Origin: Rhodocollybia butyracea
Lineage: Eukaryota; Basidiomycota; Agaricomycetes; Agaricales; Omphalotaceae
Length of the DNA: 64,000 nucleotides
Assembly (NCBI GenBank): GCA_015501585.1
Contig: JADNRY010000005.1
Coordinates: forward strand, 558,001-622,000
Reading direction: 5' to 3'
Shown: in pieces, positions 43,384 through 54,969 of the stretch
How the letters are laid out: every line of letters starts with the position of its first letter
Numbering within the stretch: position 1 is the stretch's first letter
Made by a program: the position numbers and the translations under genes
The notes under the pieces: generated by a model
Told to the model about the DNA's origin: nothing
Seen by the model: only the letters and a program-made list of their open reading frames with translations
Database searches by the model: none

Positions 43384-46300
43384 ATGCTACGTCACAATCG
43401 CTCTGCTGAACTCCAGGATATGAATGCTGGCATAGCTAAGCTACAAGCGCGCGAGGCGAGTAAAACGAAATCGTCAGCTCTAACTCGAGCCTGTACGTTC
43501 GATCAGCTCATTCAAACAATGCCTTTTTTAATTCTTATTTCACGATTTTTCATAGACACCAATGCTAGCGATGTTCGAAGCCTTGCACAGAATCCGAATG
43601 TTCAACAAGGATACTCGGTGATCAAGAACACTATGTCAAACTTTGTCCCTTATTCGAGGAAGCTAGTAGCTGTGCTCAACGAAGCTGCAAAAGTTCACGT
43701 TTTCATAAGTGGTGTGTGCTTGATTCTGCTGCATTGCCAACTTAGCACACCCTGATATGAATTAGCTGTGGTGGTACCTTTTGCGGCGGCTATCGAGCTC
43801 GAAAATACTCGACGGGAGAACGACGGAAGAGTAATTGCACTTACAGAAACAATGTGCGACATGATGTTCACGTTTTCCCAGTACGTTTTCTCTTCTATTT
43901 TCTCCGTCACTATGAGCTGAATTCATTCAAAGACTCAATAATATTCCCAAGGATCATGTCGCAAAAGATAGATTATCCCTTGATGAACGCCTTAAGAATC
44001 GCATGGACCAGATTGCACTTAAAATCGATCAATGTTCGAAAACATGCGACACATTTTATCAAAAGAAAGGATATAGTGCGTGTGTATAATGATCAATATT
44101 CACTAATAACTAATGGCTACATCTGTCTATAGTAAAATTCATAAACAGTTACAGCTGGCGAGACAAATTCACAGCATTCGCGGAGGAATTCACTGCATTA
44201 AAAGCTAATATTCGAGACGATCTACAATTATACATCGGTGTTGGTGTTGCAAATGTCCAGGAAACCCTTGTGCTCGTGCAGAATGACATGAAACAGCTTA
44301 TGGAGATGGTGTTCAGTAATTTGGTCCCGCTTTCTGAACGAAAACTAGCACTACACATTCAGAGCCGATATGGAGGCAGAGAGGCAGTGCTAAACAATGA
44401 TGCAGCTATACAGGAACTTGCAATGGAGAGTTTTGATGAATTTGACAGCGACGACTCCAAAGCATTAGGAAGTAACAAACCTTCGGCATTAGCTATTCGC
44501 ATGGAGCTCGAACAGGATGTGGATCAAGCAATCGCCAACAATACTGATTTTGACAAGAAGTTTGAGGTGATGAAGCTGCAGATCTCAGAGGTCAAGGAGA
44601 CGGTCAAACATCAAAGTGACCGTGTCATTGAGGAGATCAAGAAGGAGCTTCATGACGGTCCTCATGAGAGGATACTAGACAAGGTGATCCTAAACCCAAG
44701 TTACAATCATGTTTCTTAATATGTCATGCCTAGGACATGTACAAGATTTGGAAAGAAATGGTACGTCCCAAACTTTATTAGGCCAGTCAACCTTCGACGT
44801 AATGGTCCCATATAGGGCTGGAAGCGGAGCATTAAGGCCCGGCATCTGGTTATGGGCCTTCATGCATATTTTGGAGATGAGGGGGAGCACACAGACGAGG
44901 AAGGAGACAATGCAATCAAGGAAACTGCTGTAGCTAACCGTCTCTTGAATTTGGGTTCAAGTGGCGAAGACAAATGGGCGCTTCAGTATATCGACATACT
45001 CTATCTGCAACCACTGTTGGAAGCTTTCGACGATGATATATCAGGGTTCGTTACAATCACAGAGGTGAACGAGTTCACGGCTTCGCGACCACAAGATTGG
45101 AAGTGAGTCTTGACATACTAATTAACACGAAAAACCTTGTACTGAAAAATGTGATGGTAGCATCCGAACATGGATTGCATACTGGGCCATTGGTAGGCTA
45201 ACTAGACCATCAAGATGCACTTTACTCATGCATTAACCAGGCTTTGAAATGCAATCACACTGGTATTTCCGTCGCATTCGCAATCTTTTATCCATTATCC
45301 AGGCTACTTCAGTGGAGATCCTACCGGAGAATAGAAAAACCATCTCTCTTTTTTTTCGTTGTAGGCCGATGCGCTTCGTTGAGGACCTGTTAGCTGGTCT
45401 TCGTCACACAGACAAATTCGAAGACATTGACTGGGAAGAAGATATTGTATTTTCAAAATTTCGAGACTATATCTCTAGCAACGAGACAAATATGAAGTCC
45501 AAACTTCGAGAGCTAGAATATAACATTGGAGACAAAACTGCGTTGCAGGCTGTTACAGGACAAGGTCGGCTGGAAAAGGTAGACATTGTACTATCGAGGT
45601 TACCAATGGCACCCTGATTACTTTGGTTGTTCTTGTCTGCGTTTTAGCATCTTCTTGCTGTTGTTTATCTCTTACTCGAGCGAGCGGCCCAGATCGTGAA
45701 CCATGGATGCAAATTCACTCTGAGCCTTCACGAACTAAAAACCATCAGAAGATCTTTAGCAACAGTAGGCCAGACCTTTTGTCAAAGAGTCGATAGATTC
45801 TCTGGTGAGCGCCGATTGTTTCTTGTTGCTCAGAAACCGGCAATGAAAATTTATTTATCAGCTGCAGTTCGTCTACAAAACCTGAACCACACAGAGCAAG
45901 TTGCGAAGGTGTTTTATGGCATGGTGTGTGTCACTTGTACCTCTCAACAGCCAAAGCATTGAGGCCTTAATAGTTTGCCTACGTTCGTGAACGTGATCTA
46001 GCCAAGATGAATGAATACTGGAAGTTACCTCCAAGTTCTGACAAATTGCTTAAGGAAAAAGAACTCCATCTTTCTGAAAAAGATACATTCCAGTTGTACT
46101 ATCCTTCACCACAATGCCCCGCAACTTTGGCGCCACGTTTGGGACCCCTTCCAGTGGCCCCTTCAACAGAAAGTGGCCGGGCTTTACTGGGCGAATGGAG
46201 AAGAATACACTGTGATGCATCTAGTGATAATGAACGGTGGTCTACTAGCTTCAATATTACTGAAGTTTCGGAACGATTAGATCATGAAGCTAAAATAGCA

Positions 46301-47712
46301 GGGTTTGGGTCGGATTCGTATGGACCCTTCACCATTCTAGGAAAGGCAAACCTCTCCACACGCGGTTTGGTTTTTCGATTAAAATATACCGAAGACATGG
46401 TCTGGCAATACGAGGGGACTTTCGATGACAAATGCGTTGAAATTGAAGGGACGTGTCATCCACTTTCTGTCGATATTCCGGACCCGAGCTCACCCAGTAT
46501 ACCTTCTATTCCGTGAGTGAAAAACATATTACATTCTTAGCTGAAATCAGTCTCCTCAGAATTGTTACCTCCGGTCCGTCGGAGTCATCCGACTACGGTG
46601 GGCACCTCCATCTAACACACACAAACCGGTATCGAGCATTGTGGAAGATTGCCTGCAATTTTGCGATGAAGCAGGTAACCTCCGGCTTCTCCTGGACACA
46701 TTTCGCCTGGAGCCGGGACAGTAAACGTGCATTTATCCAGTTAACGCAGTCTCGTGAGAGCAACGGATTAGTTGACTTCGAGCAACGTAAAAAGCTGGAT
46801 CATGACCTGGACAAAACTGGTCACCCACTGGATGACTTGCCAATCTGGAAATACACTTACGAGTTTATGGCGTGTCGTGAATCAAAACATTTGTTTGTAT
46901 TTCCGATATCTAGGTTATATTTTCTTTTGAATTTTTTTATTCTAGGAATTCGCGATGTGACAAATGTGATCTATCTCCTTTGAGAACAACATGGATTACC
47001 TGCCTGCAATGTTCAAAAAATGAAGTTGATAATACAGTTAATCTTTGTCCCAGCTGCGTCATTAGTAGCTTCGTGCGGTTAAACGAATCTGGGAAGAAGG
47101 ACCACACATTCCAGCACAACGTTGTTCAGTTCCGGACTCCCTTGTTTCGCACATATCTGCAAGATATGCTTGACAAGGCGGAGCGTATCACGAAGCGTAT
47201 CACGGAGAAGGCTTTGGGCCCAGCTTCCTCCGCCTGCGTTCAATGCAGTGCAGAGCTCGTCCCGCCATTTTGGGCCTGCCTAGGGTGCGAAAGTGAAAGT
47301 GAGTAGTTCCAACTTCTTGATGTGGGTAAGTGTGACTCTGACCATCGGTCTCGCAACAGACGCTTTTATCTGCTGGGAGTGTAATCAGCGCACAGAAGCA
47401 AGACGTCCCTGGCTTCTTGAACACCGTCTTGGTGATGCTGCATCTAACAACGAAGATGGAAGCAAAATGCATGAGTGGTGGCACACCTTAGTCTTGTTTA
47501 CTCAGGCTGATGCAGTGTCTGCAAACTCAAGACTGAGCCTTGAGGACCGCTTTGCCCTCCTGCAGCGGGCCTTTGATATACAATCACAACAATTGGAGAT
47601 GGAAAGAACCACGTCACGGGAGAGACATGAATTATTAGTGTCCCGAATTCAGAGACTCGAGTCTTTGCGGGTGGATGGTCAGATAAGCAGTAAACTTCTA
47701 GTAGATAACTAG
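43384..47712 (+). CDS. Large multi-exon protein with helical N-terminus, EF-hand-like motif and ZZ-type zinc finger
   Basis: About twelve exons, read through most joins; some edges not fixed. N-terminal block: VRSLAQNPNVQQGYSVIKNTMSNFVPYSRKLVAVLNEAAKVH, then VVVPFAAAIELENTRRENDGRV, an amphipathic helical bundle seen at the front of many agaricomycete signalling proteins. Next are a long helical stretch (44157-44690) and SFDDDISGFVTITEVNEF (45027-45080), which fits a 12-residue EF-hand loop. A lipocalin-like beta region follows (LLGEWRRIHCD..GPFTILGKANLSTRGL..FRLKYTEDM..WQYEGTFDD). After that comes a Cys-rich unit (RCDKCDLSPLRTTWITCLQC..NLCPSC, then ACVQCSAELVPPFWACLGCESE..FICWEC), a ZZ-like zinc finger, and finally a coiled coil (47500-47700). 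Architecture suggests a calcium-responsive signalling protein; no catalytic domain is visible. Confidence 0.7.
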
Positions 47713-47973
47713 TGCGATCCGCTGATTTGGCGATATGTGATTGAAAAACTTCCTACTACGTGTCCACAGAACCCCAAAAGATAACACGTATCAAACTGTG
47801 AGACAAGAAAACATTCTGCGGTTCAAGACTCGAGGGAATTAAGAGGGCGGTGAACCGTCGGAAAGTCATACTGAGAATTTGGACGATGATTCACTTTAGT
47901 ACTCCTTTCAGACTATAGTTAAACCCAAGACTGGATAGTCGAAAAAATATAGGGAACAGCATTCAATGTTGAT

Positions 47974-48047
47974 GACTCTGTGGTTGGAAGTCAAACCCAG
48001 CTTTCACAGTAGGCGTATATGCATCCACTAACCGACATACGGTAGTA
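47974..48047 (-). pseudogene. Decayed tRNA-Asp-like sequence
   Basis: The minus strand reads TCGGTTAGTGGATGCATATACGCC..GAAAGCTGGGTTTGACTTCCAACC, close to the tRNA-Asp at 13014 (TCGGTTAGTACACGCGCC..GAAAGCTGGGTTCGACTCCCAGCC). The 5' acceptor strand is missing: it is replaced by the (TAC)n tail of the adjoining LINE. T-stem pairing is partly lost. Confidence 0.6.
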
Positions 48048-48210
48048 GTAGTAGTAAATTACGCGGCTCCGCCATCCAGCGGGGTCCCACGAGGGAACAG
48101 CCGGTCCCAAACGGGCGCCAAGCAGCGATCTCGACCCACACAGGGAAGGTAGACTGCAAACACTCCCGAAGGGTAGTTTGTAGCTAATACATTAGCTACG
48201 GAATAAATGA

Positions 48211-49580
48211 TTACTGAATCTCTTCGTCTTCTGACAAATCCGAGTCTAAGTCCGGCCATCCGATGGAAACAAAGCCCCTCCAATGACAGATAACCTCATG
48301 GATAAACTTAGCTGTGGGAATAACATGATCCCAGTGGAAGATAAACTTCCGCAGATAATACAAGGCCGCAGAGTCGGAAAAAACATTATTGACAGGTAAG
48401 GGGACCTGACCGCCAACAATAGCAAGAAAGCTATTACGGGCTGCAGTGATTTCGGGGAGATGCAAGGAATTACATTGGAGGAAAATGTGCTGAGGTGTTT
48501 CGATGTGTGCATTACAAGCACGACACCTCTTTGAAACCCACTCTGCCTCAGAAAGGAGTCCACATTTTGCTGGGGAGGCATGGAAGGTCAAAGGTGTGGT
48601 GTCCCCACAGAGAAGCCTGGTCAGTGAAAGTCGATGTTTTGCTGTTGTCACCCGAGTGAGATAGTGACGAAGGTACCGAACATGAGGGTCGCCCGTCCCA
48701 GTGGACTGTGGCTCTACACGGTCTTGCAGGAAAGCTAATCTAGACCAACGGTCTGGACCGTCAATCTTTGATTGAAGGTCGGAATCGACTTCACGGCGAA
48801 TGGTGTTGATAACAGCGGTCACCCGACGGACCGGATCGTCAAGAAGATCACACAGTTCAGGCAAAGAAGGCTTGCCTGGCAGTTTATTAAGCACAAGATG
48901 AAGATCAGAGAGCCAGAACGGGTGGCCCGTGCTGCGAAGATGGTCACTCTGGTGAAGGGCAACCTTGGCAAGATGGGAAGGTGGAAGAGAGATGAGGTAA
49001 ATGAGATACTTTAGTGCCAAGATTGCACGTTGCGGGCGAATGGGCATAACACCAGTTTCAGTGAACAAGACAGTAACAATGGAGGAATGGGATAAGCCTA
49101 ACATGCGACGCAAAAAGCGAACTTGAACAGTCTCAAGAAGAAGAATATTGGATTCCTGGACATCCAAAGCAATCTCACAGGCTGAGATGAGATGAGGGTT
49201 GACCAAGGACATGTAGAGATTTTTTGCGATATCCAGAGGCATGTGATGATGGCCAACCAGAAGGTCGCAACCTGTGATACCTCGAGCGGCGGAGACCGCT
49301 GAATTCCGTTTTGCGAAATAGTGGGCAGTGAGTATGTCCCGGTGAGTGGATTGGAAGTGCACACCAACGTAGCGTACACAGTCCTTGAATTTCAGGACTT
49401 CACCAGCGAGAGTCAGAATGGGGAGGAACGGAGGTAATGTACCAAACAGCATAATCCAGGTTTTGCTTGAGCTAATAGAGAGATTGTTATCGAAACACCA
49501 TTGCTCAAATGTGTTTAGGTGTCGCTGGAGGCCAGCGGGAGTTCGTGATAACAGGACTTGCGAGTGTGGGCCATCGCGCA
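48211..49580 (-). pseudogene. LINE reverse transcriptase, C-terminal fragment
   Basis: Open from VLLSRTPAGLQRHLNTFEQWCFDNNLSISSSKTWIMLFG, which normally follows the catalytic ADD motif, through the thumb/connection region. A zinc-knuckle-like CRACNAHIETPQHIFLQC follows near the end (C-x2-C-x7-H-x4-C, typical of LINE C-termini), then stop at 48211. About 450 codons without a break, so the insertion is not very old. The first ten codons of the open frame, before VLLSR, belong to the interrupting DNA. Confidence 0.8.
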
Positions 49581-49666
49581 AGCGCATGGCAGGTACGAGT
49601 CCTGCAACCTGCAGCTGGGCATAGGATCACAATTTTCTGAGCACTTGGCAACGACGATGGATAAGA

Positions 49667-49795
49667 CCCAGTCAAAAGTCCAGATGGCCAGGCTGGACCA
49701 GAGCATGTAAAAATGAAAATGTTGGCACGATCTGCTGTCATCTGCTCTGGTCTGAAAAATTGTACACTTGACTGAAGTCAAGATTTGAAGATGCA
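49667..49795 (+). mobile_element. Left-end fragment of the CCCAGTCAAAAGT TIR transposon
   Basis: Starts CCCAGTCAAAAGTCC and follows the left 130 bp of the element at 13534 with many substitutions (GACCAGAGC, then TCTGCTCTGGTC, then AAAAATTGTACACTTG). No matching right terminus is found before 50490, so it is truncated or was captured inside the DNA that interrupts the LINE. Confidence 0.7.
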
Positions 49796-50405
49796 TAATA
49801 GTCAGCATGTTGTATGCAAGGGATGGAACCAAAAACAAGCAGGGTAATAGAAGACAAAGGTGCTACTGATAAAAGCAATAAATACAGTGAAGGAAACAGA
49901 GGGCAAATGAAAGCTCACACTGAAGACATTGAAATACCGAGGAGGTAAAGAGCGGAGTCTCAAATAGGAGATAAACGCCGTGTGGCGAAAGAACATCACA
50001 CACATGCATCAAACCACGAATCCATGCTGCAGACTGGAACAGAGACGGTGTTTAGCACAAGTGAAGAGAAGAATGAAATATCAGCAAAAGCAGCAGTATG
50101 TGAAGGAGGTTTCATGCCTTAGTCCTTCTGGATATAGATGGATATCGCTGTAAACTTGTAGTTCAACTCACCAATATTGCAGCGAAAGAACAAAGAAACC
50201 ACAAATCCCTGAACTGCATATGCACGGATAGAAAGTTGCACTTCAAGTAGCACATAAAAGGTAAACAAGAAAACAAGAAACAAAGTGGAATATCGAGAAG
50301 CTGGAATTTGGTAGGAATCTGAACGCGGAGGAGATGAGCCAACCCGAGGTCACATGGCAAATGCTTTGACATCCCAAATATATCGAAACTAATTTCCTTA
50401 TTGAG

Positions 50406-50870
50406 TCAACCCGATTTAGACAAAAGGAAGCCTAATTCGGATAAATTCCCATGCGAAACCGGCCATAAGGACGAGCCTTCATTACATTCAGGACTCGTAA
50501 TAATGTCATCAGCATGTTCCAGGTGGGAAATGACAATAGACATAATTTCCATGTCCGCAGGGTCAAAGGAAAGATGAAAAGTGGAGAGAAATATATTCCA
50601 AAGTGTAGGAGAAGAGGGATCACCCATGAGAACCCCACAAAGTGCGCGGAAATGTTCCGACAGTTCACCACCATGAATCAGAACATACGACATTTTGTCA
50701 TAAAGGGTGCGTAGCCAATCAAAGTACTTGCCAGTCAAGCCAGCATCTGCAAGTTTATTCCAGAGAGAACTCTGGTTAACAGAAGGGAAGGCATTAGAGA
50801 TGTCCACGAAAACGGTGATAGAGGAATCACGGCTGGTATCATGTGACAGTCTGCATTGTTACGCAAAAGA
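50406..50870 (-). pseudogene. LINE reverse transcriptase, palm fragment
   Basis: Reads SITVFVDISNAFPSVNQSSLW (first catalytic Asp), ALCGVLMGDPSSPTLWNIFL and HLEHADDI (the ADD box). Then it runs into unrelated sequence and stops at 50406. The upstream fingers and endonuclease are absent. Confidence 0.75.
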
Positions 50871-51118
50871 AGACGCGGTACATTCATCCTGTTTATAATA
50901 TTCTGGTGTAAAATTGTGCTGATAACTTATACTATCCATATGTACCCCTACCGAGTTAGCTGCCCATGTCACCCATGTCGTCTTCCTTCCAAGTATCTAC
51001 TACATCATAGCACCTGGTGACCTCAGCCGTCTAAACAACGCCATGAGCGTTTTACCACCCTCAGGACCCCATCTGAAAAAAGAAGAAAATTTAAGGCCAC
51101 ATCAAATAAGCAAAACAT
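50871..51118. other. Intergenic
   Basis: Between the LINE truncation point and the BTB gene. The plus-strand frame 51043-51318 is Pro/Gln-rich and mostly antisense to the last BTB exon, so it is not called. Confidence 0.45.
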
Positions 51119-53616
51119 TCAAAACACTAACTCTCCAGCAGCAACCTCCCCGCAGCAAGCCTCAAACTCCTCGCTCACTGAAACCTCGTCCCATTTTTCC
51201 ACAACATAATCCTAGCACAAAAGGGGGGAAAAAACATCAGCAAGCGGTTTCTCAAGAAAATCTGGGATCAACCCACTTCAACCAAGGTCCTCAGCTCATC
51301 CCAGACACTTGTAGCTAATAATAATGCAAAGCATGAATTGGGCGTGATCGTGTTCATCATGTGCTCCAAGGCAAGGGAGGAGAGACCAGGCATTGCGTAT
51401 CTGTGAGCGACTTGATACATTGCGAGGGCGGAGGCTGGGGGTGGAGCGGGTGTTGGGTGTGGATGCGGGTCGGGAGATGGGGATGGATTAACGGTATTTG
51501 TGCTACCGGGATGTGAACTGGGTCCACGGGCGCGTTGAGAATGCGGAGAGACAGGCCCGGGCGCAGGATAGTATGAGCTAGACGGAGGAGGAGCGGAGGA
51601 GGTACTGACAGGTATTGGAATATGTTTCGAGCGAACGGGGGCTGTGGATCCGCCTGCAGTCGTTGTCGACATGTTCATTCCAACACCCACTCGGCGACCA
51701 ACGGAGGAAGACGAACCTGCCATAGCAGAAGATCCTTTATTCTGTGTAGCGCCACCAGTGCTCATCCTCGATGATACTGACGCTGGGGGAGATCTGACTT
51801 GTGAAGCAGCATTTGGAGCGAGTGTTTTCACCTTCCCAGGTCCCGGCCCAGTACTATTCGTCGTTGTCGTCGTCTCTGACCTCTGTCCAGATTCATCGAA
51901 ATTTTCACCACTGACTGCGCTCATCGTATCCACCCCTCCAATTCCCGAATCACTCGGTAGCCCGTGCTTCGTAAACGTCTTCCAATCCCATTCGCTACCA
52001 CCATGTTCATGTAGCCCATGTACACTCCAACCCCTCCCGACACCCTCCACCGCCTTCCTTGGATCATCCACCTCTTTAAACAACAGCCAATTCGCATAAC
52101 AATATTTCAACAACCAGTATATCGTTTCGAAATCTGCTTCTTCTACCACAATCGTGAATAGCTTTCTTCCATTACCGTTAGAACCATTCCCCGTCCCTCC
52201 CGTAGCATTCGCGAGGTTTTCAGAAAACGCAGAAGTAAGCATTGTAGCAAAATACTCTGATCGATGAATGAGAATATCAGAATGAGCGTAGATGATTCGT
52301 TTGCGGGCTATCATTTCGGGTGCGAAAGGTGATATTGATGCGGACATACTGGAAGACAGGGATGTAGATGTAGAGGAGGATGGACGCGTACGTGTTACAG
52401 GAGTTATAGGAGACATGACTTCTGGCGTAGGACTTGGAGATTCGAAGGAGGAAAGAGGGTCGGGGCGTTCGAGGCAGATAAATTGAATGTCGCCGGTGTC
52501 TAGGAAGAAACTAAGCACCCAAACCTGGTGGTTGAGTAAAGCTTCACGTACTAGGATTATCAAGCGAGGCTTCTAAGCCATCCAATAGGTCTTTGGGTAC
52601 ATAATACACCGAAGGCTGAGCAGGCAGCGACGGGCCCATGGGACAGTGAATCTGGACGCATATAACAAACGAATCTGTATCCCTAATTCGCGAGTTTTCT
52701 AATAATGTTGATAGGGAAGGTAAAACGCATTCTAAACGAGACAAGTGTTAGTTGGCTCGCTCTTACTGAGAATATCGGGCGTCGCACGTACCCCAAACTT
52801 CATTATCAGCTCTAAAAACCCAATCATGCCAAACTTCGAATGCCCAGTCTGCGCGTGCACCGCGTTCTCCAGCTCTATCGTCTTGACACTTTATTCCAGC
52901 CATCATCGTCGCGGACATTTCGTATGTTGGGTGAGCGAAATCCAGCATCAAAGGTGTTATGTATAATGATAGTGAATCTGGTGAAGCTGTACTACCGTTT
53001 CGGGCAATTTCAAGTTTGAATTTTCCATCGCCAATAACAGGCGAGTGTTTAAGGATATCGAAATCTTCTGCGACAAGTGAATTTGGGTTTGAATTATCTT
53101 CTGGAGAAAGTTCTGGTTCCGGGGTTCCCTCGATGAAATCGCGTAGCTTTGCAACGTCTCTTACGACCCACTCAAAGCCCTGATAATAGACAAGGACGTT
53201 AAGGACGTTAGCTTTCATTACAAATTTCGCTTTTCGCCACTCACCACGAATGTCCAGCTCCTCGTCGTTTCTTCACCGCCAGAATAAACCATACTTCCAG
53301 TTCCCGTACTTTGTTTCCTCAATAACGCGAGATTTGACCAGCCACTGGTTGAATTAGTACTCGATGGGCGGGGACTAGGACTTGCTATGTTACTTGGAAT
53401 TTGGAAAGGACCGGTACCAGTAGAAAAGGTGCTACTTTGTCCAGTAGTAAATCCAGAATACCCTGCAGACCCAGTAGAATTCAACGAAGAGACTGAAGAT
53501 CTATGAGAATAACGAAGAAGCGACGGTGACGTGGACCACTGAGATGGACGATGTGGTGAAGAAGATATTGGAACTGGTGTTGTAGACATGGCCGTCAAAT
53601 GAAATGAACGAGGCAA
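51119..53616 (-). CDS. BTB/POZ protein with MATH-like N-terminal region
   Basis: Five exons. A Ser/Thr-rich leader (start 53616, or MSTTPVPISS at 53589) is followed by RSWTF-GFEWVVRDVAKLRDFI and later FKLEIARNGS, DFAHPTYEMSA, WAFEVWHDWVFRADNEVW, arranged like a MATH/TRAF-type beta sandwich. The BTB core is RKRIIYAHSDILIHRSEYFATMLTSAFSE then FTIVVEEADFETIYWLLKYCYANW. A 240-residue Ser/Pro/Gly-rich linker interrupts the BTB fold before AMYQVAHRYAMPGLSSLALEHM and the last exon DYVVEKWDEVSVSEEF; stop at 51119. MATH-BTB proteins are usually Cullin-3 substrate adaptors; this is a plausible role. Confidence 0.82.
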
Positions 53617-53913
53617 AGTCTCAGGCTCAGGGGAAGTTGGTGCAATGAATTGACGAATAAGTTACTTTATCACAAAGGCATGGGCAAGAAAGGACATGGC
53701 AGATGAGAGTGTGGCCTTTAATAAGCTAGGACATGAAAGCAGCGGCAAGGATTTCCGAGTTGATGGATCTCAAACAATACGCATGGCTTCAAGCTTTAAA
53801 CTTCAAGATCTTGGCCCAGTGCCCTGTTCAGCGAACAATCTTTAGCTCTGTACATATTAATGTACTCTTCATAAGTTTACGATAAAGTAATAAAAAGCAC
53901 CAGTACAGATAGT

Positions 53914-54563
53914 TCACTTGATATTTGCCCGCATCATTGGCATAGGTTCCACAATTTCCTTTGGCTGAGCTTCTTGTCCTTGTCCTTCTACATGTTCATG
54001 ATGCTCATGATGAAAGACTTTATGAAGCAAACCAGAGACTCCATGTTTATGTTCATGCGCATGGTCAGGTCCTTGCTCGTTCGCGCCATCTTTCGTGAAA
54101 TTCCCCAAGCCCCCACGTCCAGTAGAAACAGCCCTTTCTTGCCCATGCTCTGCTCGGACTAGCTCTTGTTGGCGGGGATCAGGGTGGACTATATGCGGAG
54201 TTGCATTTGCATCTCGAGATGGAGCTCGAATGTTTCCGATGCCGCCTCTTCCGGTACTGAGGACCTGTATATGCCAACTTAGTAACTCCCACTACATTAA
54301 TGGATTCGCCATACCTTGTCAACATTGATATTCGTTTCTCTTCCTCTCGTGTCAGAAAAATCATCTGGGCCATCTACAATGTGCATTGGCCCCTCAGAGT
54401 GATGGATATTCCCAAGTCCACCGCGACCTGAGGAAATCTATGGATGAGAAATCGTCAGCGATATGGGTGTATTCTGTAGATAAACAGATAAGCGTACCAT
54501 ATCACGTCCACGAGAACGAGAACGTTCAACAATGGTACTGTTAGTACTGGTGGAGTCGGTCAT
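53914..54563 (-). CDS. Par32-like GRGG-repeat protein (DUF3602)
   Basis: Three exons from MTDSTSTNSTIVERSRSRGRDM (54563). The protein is unstructured and carries three copies of S-[ST]-GRGG-[LI]-GN: ISSGRGGLGNIHH, VLSTGRGGIGNIRA and VSTGRGGLGNFTK. This repeat defines the Par32/DUF3602 family; in yeast Par32 is a phosphoprotein in TORC1 and ammonium-transporter control. The tail is His-rich (DHAHEHKHG, HHEHHEHVEG). Stop at 53914. No membrane segment. The exon joins fall inside the linkers between repeats. Confidence 0.85.
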
Positions 54564-54969
54564 TCGAGTTCGATATCGCAAATACTCGAATTGTTGACTC
54601 GTAGTTAGGCAGAATGTGGGGGTGGTTAGAAAGAAAGATAATGAGCATGTTAAACGAGTATATGAAGGATAGGAGCAAGCTATTTGCCGGCCGGAAGGCA
54701 AGCAAATTCGGATCAACGTTCCGTCATCCGACGCATTTCTTTACAGCCACCACTAGCTTTTTGAAGATAGTGGAAAGATAGCGAAAAGATTGGGCCAGGG
54801 ACCAGTTATCTCTTTGAATTTAGCAAGCGTGCTTTCCCGAGTTTATCATTCAGGTTCTGTGTCAGACCATGATAAGGTTACGCAATTCAACATGTTCTTA
54901 TCCTTGCAGACAAACGGTTCGTTCCCGCCTCGCTATCTCCCCATAATGCTCACATAGTACCCATATCAG
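54564..54969. promoter_or_regulatory. Divergent promoter region
   Basis: Between the Par32-like gene (-) and the aldehyde dehydrogenase (+). It probably contains the unresolved first exon of the latter. No clear motif. Confidence 0.4.

Larger units (their letters stand above)
48048..50870 (-). mobile_element. 5'-truncated LINE (non-LTR retrotransposon), interrupted
   Basis: On the minus strand the element enters in the middle of the reverse transcriptase near 50870. It continues through the C-terminal domain to 48211, then a 150-bp 3' UTR and a (TAC)n tail at 48043-48056. Loss of the endonuclease and 5' part is the usual LINE truncation. About 0.93 kb of unrelated DNA (49559-50488) splits the RT; CAGGACT occurs at both junctions (49552-49558 and 50489-50495), a possible target-site duplication. 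Confidence 0.75.

Noticed and set aside
51043..51318. Pro/Gln-rich plus-strand ORF
   Set aside because: Mostly antisense to the last exon and intron of the BTB gene.
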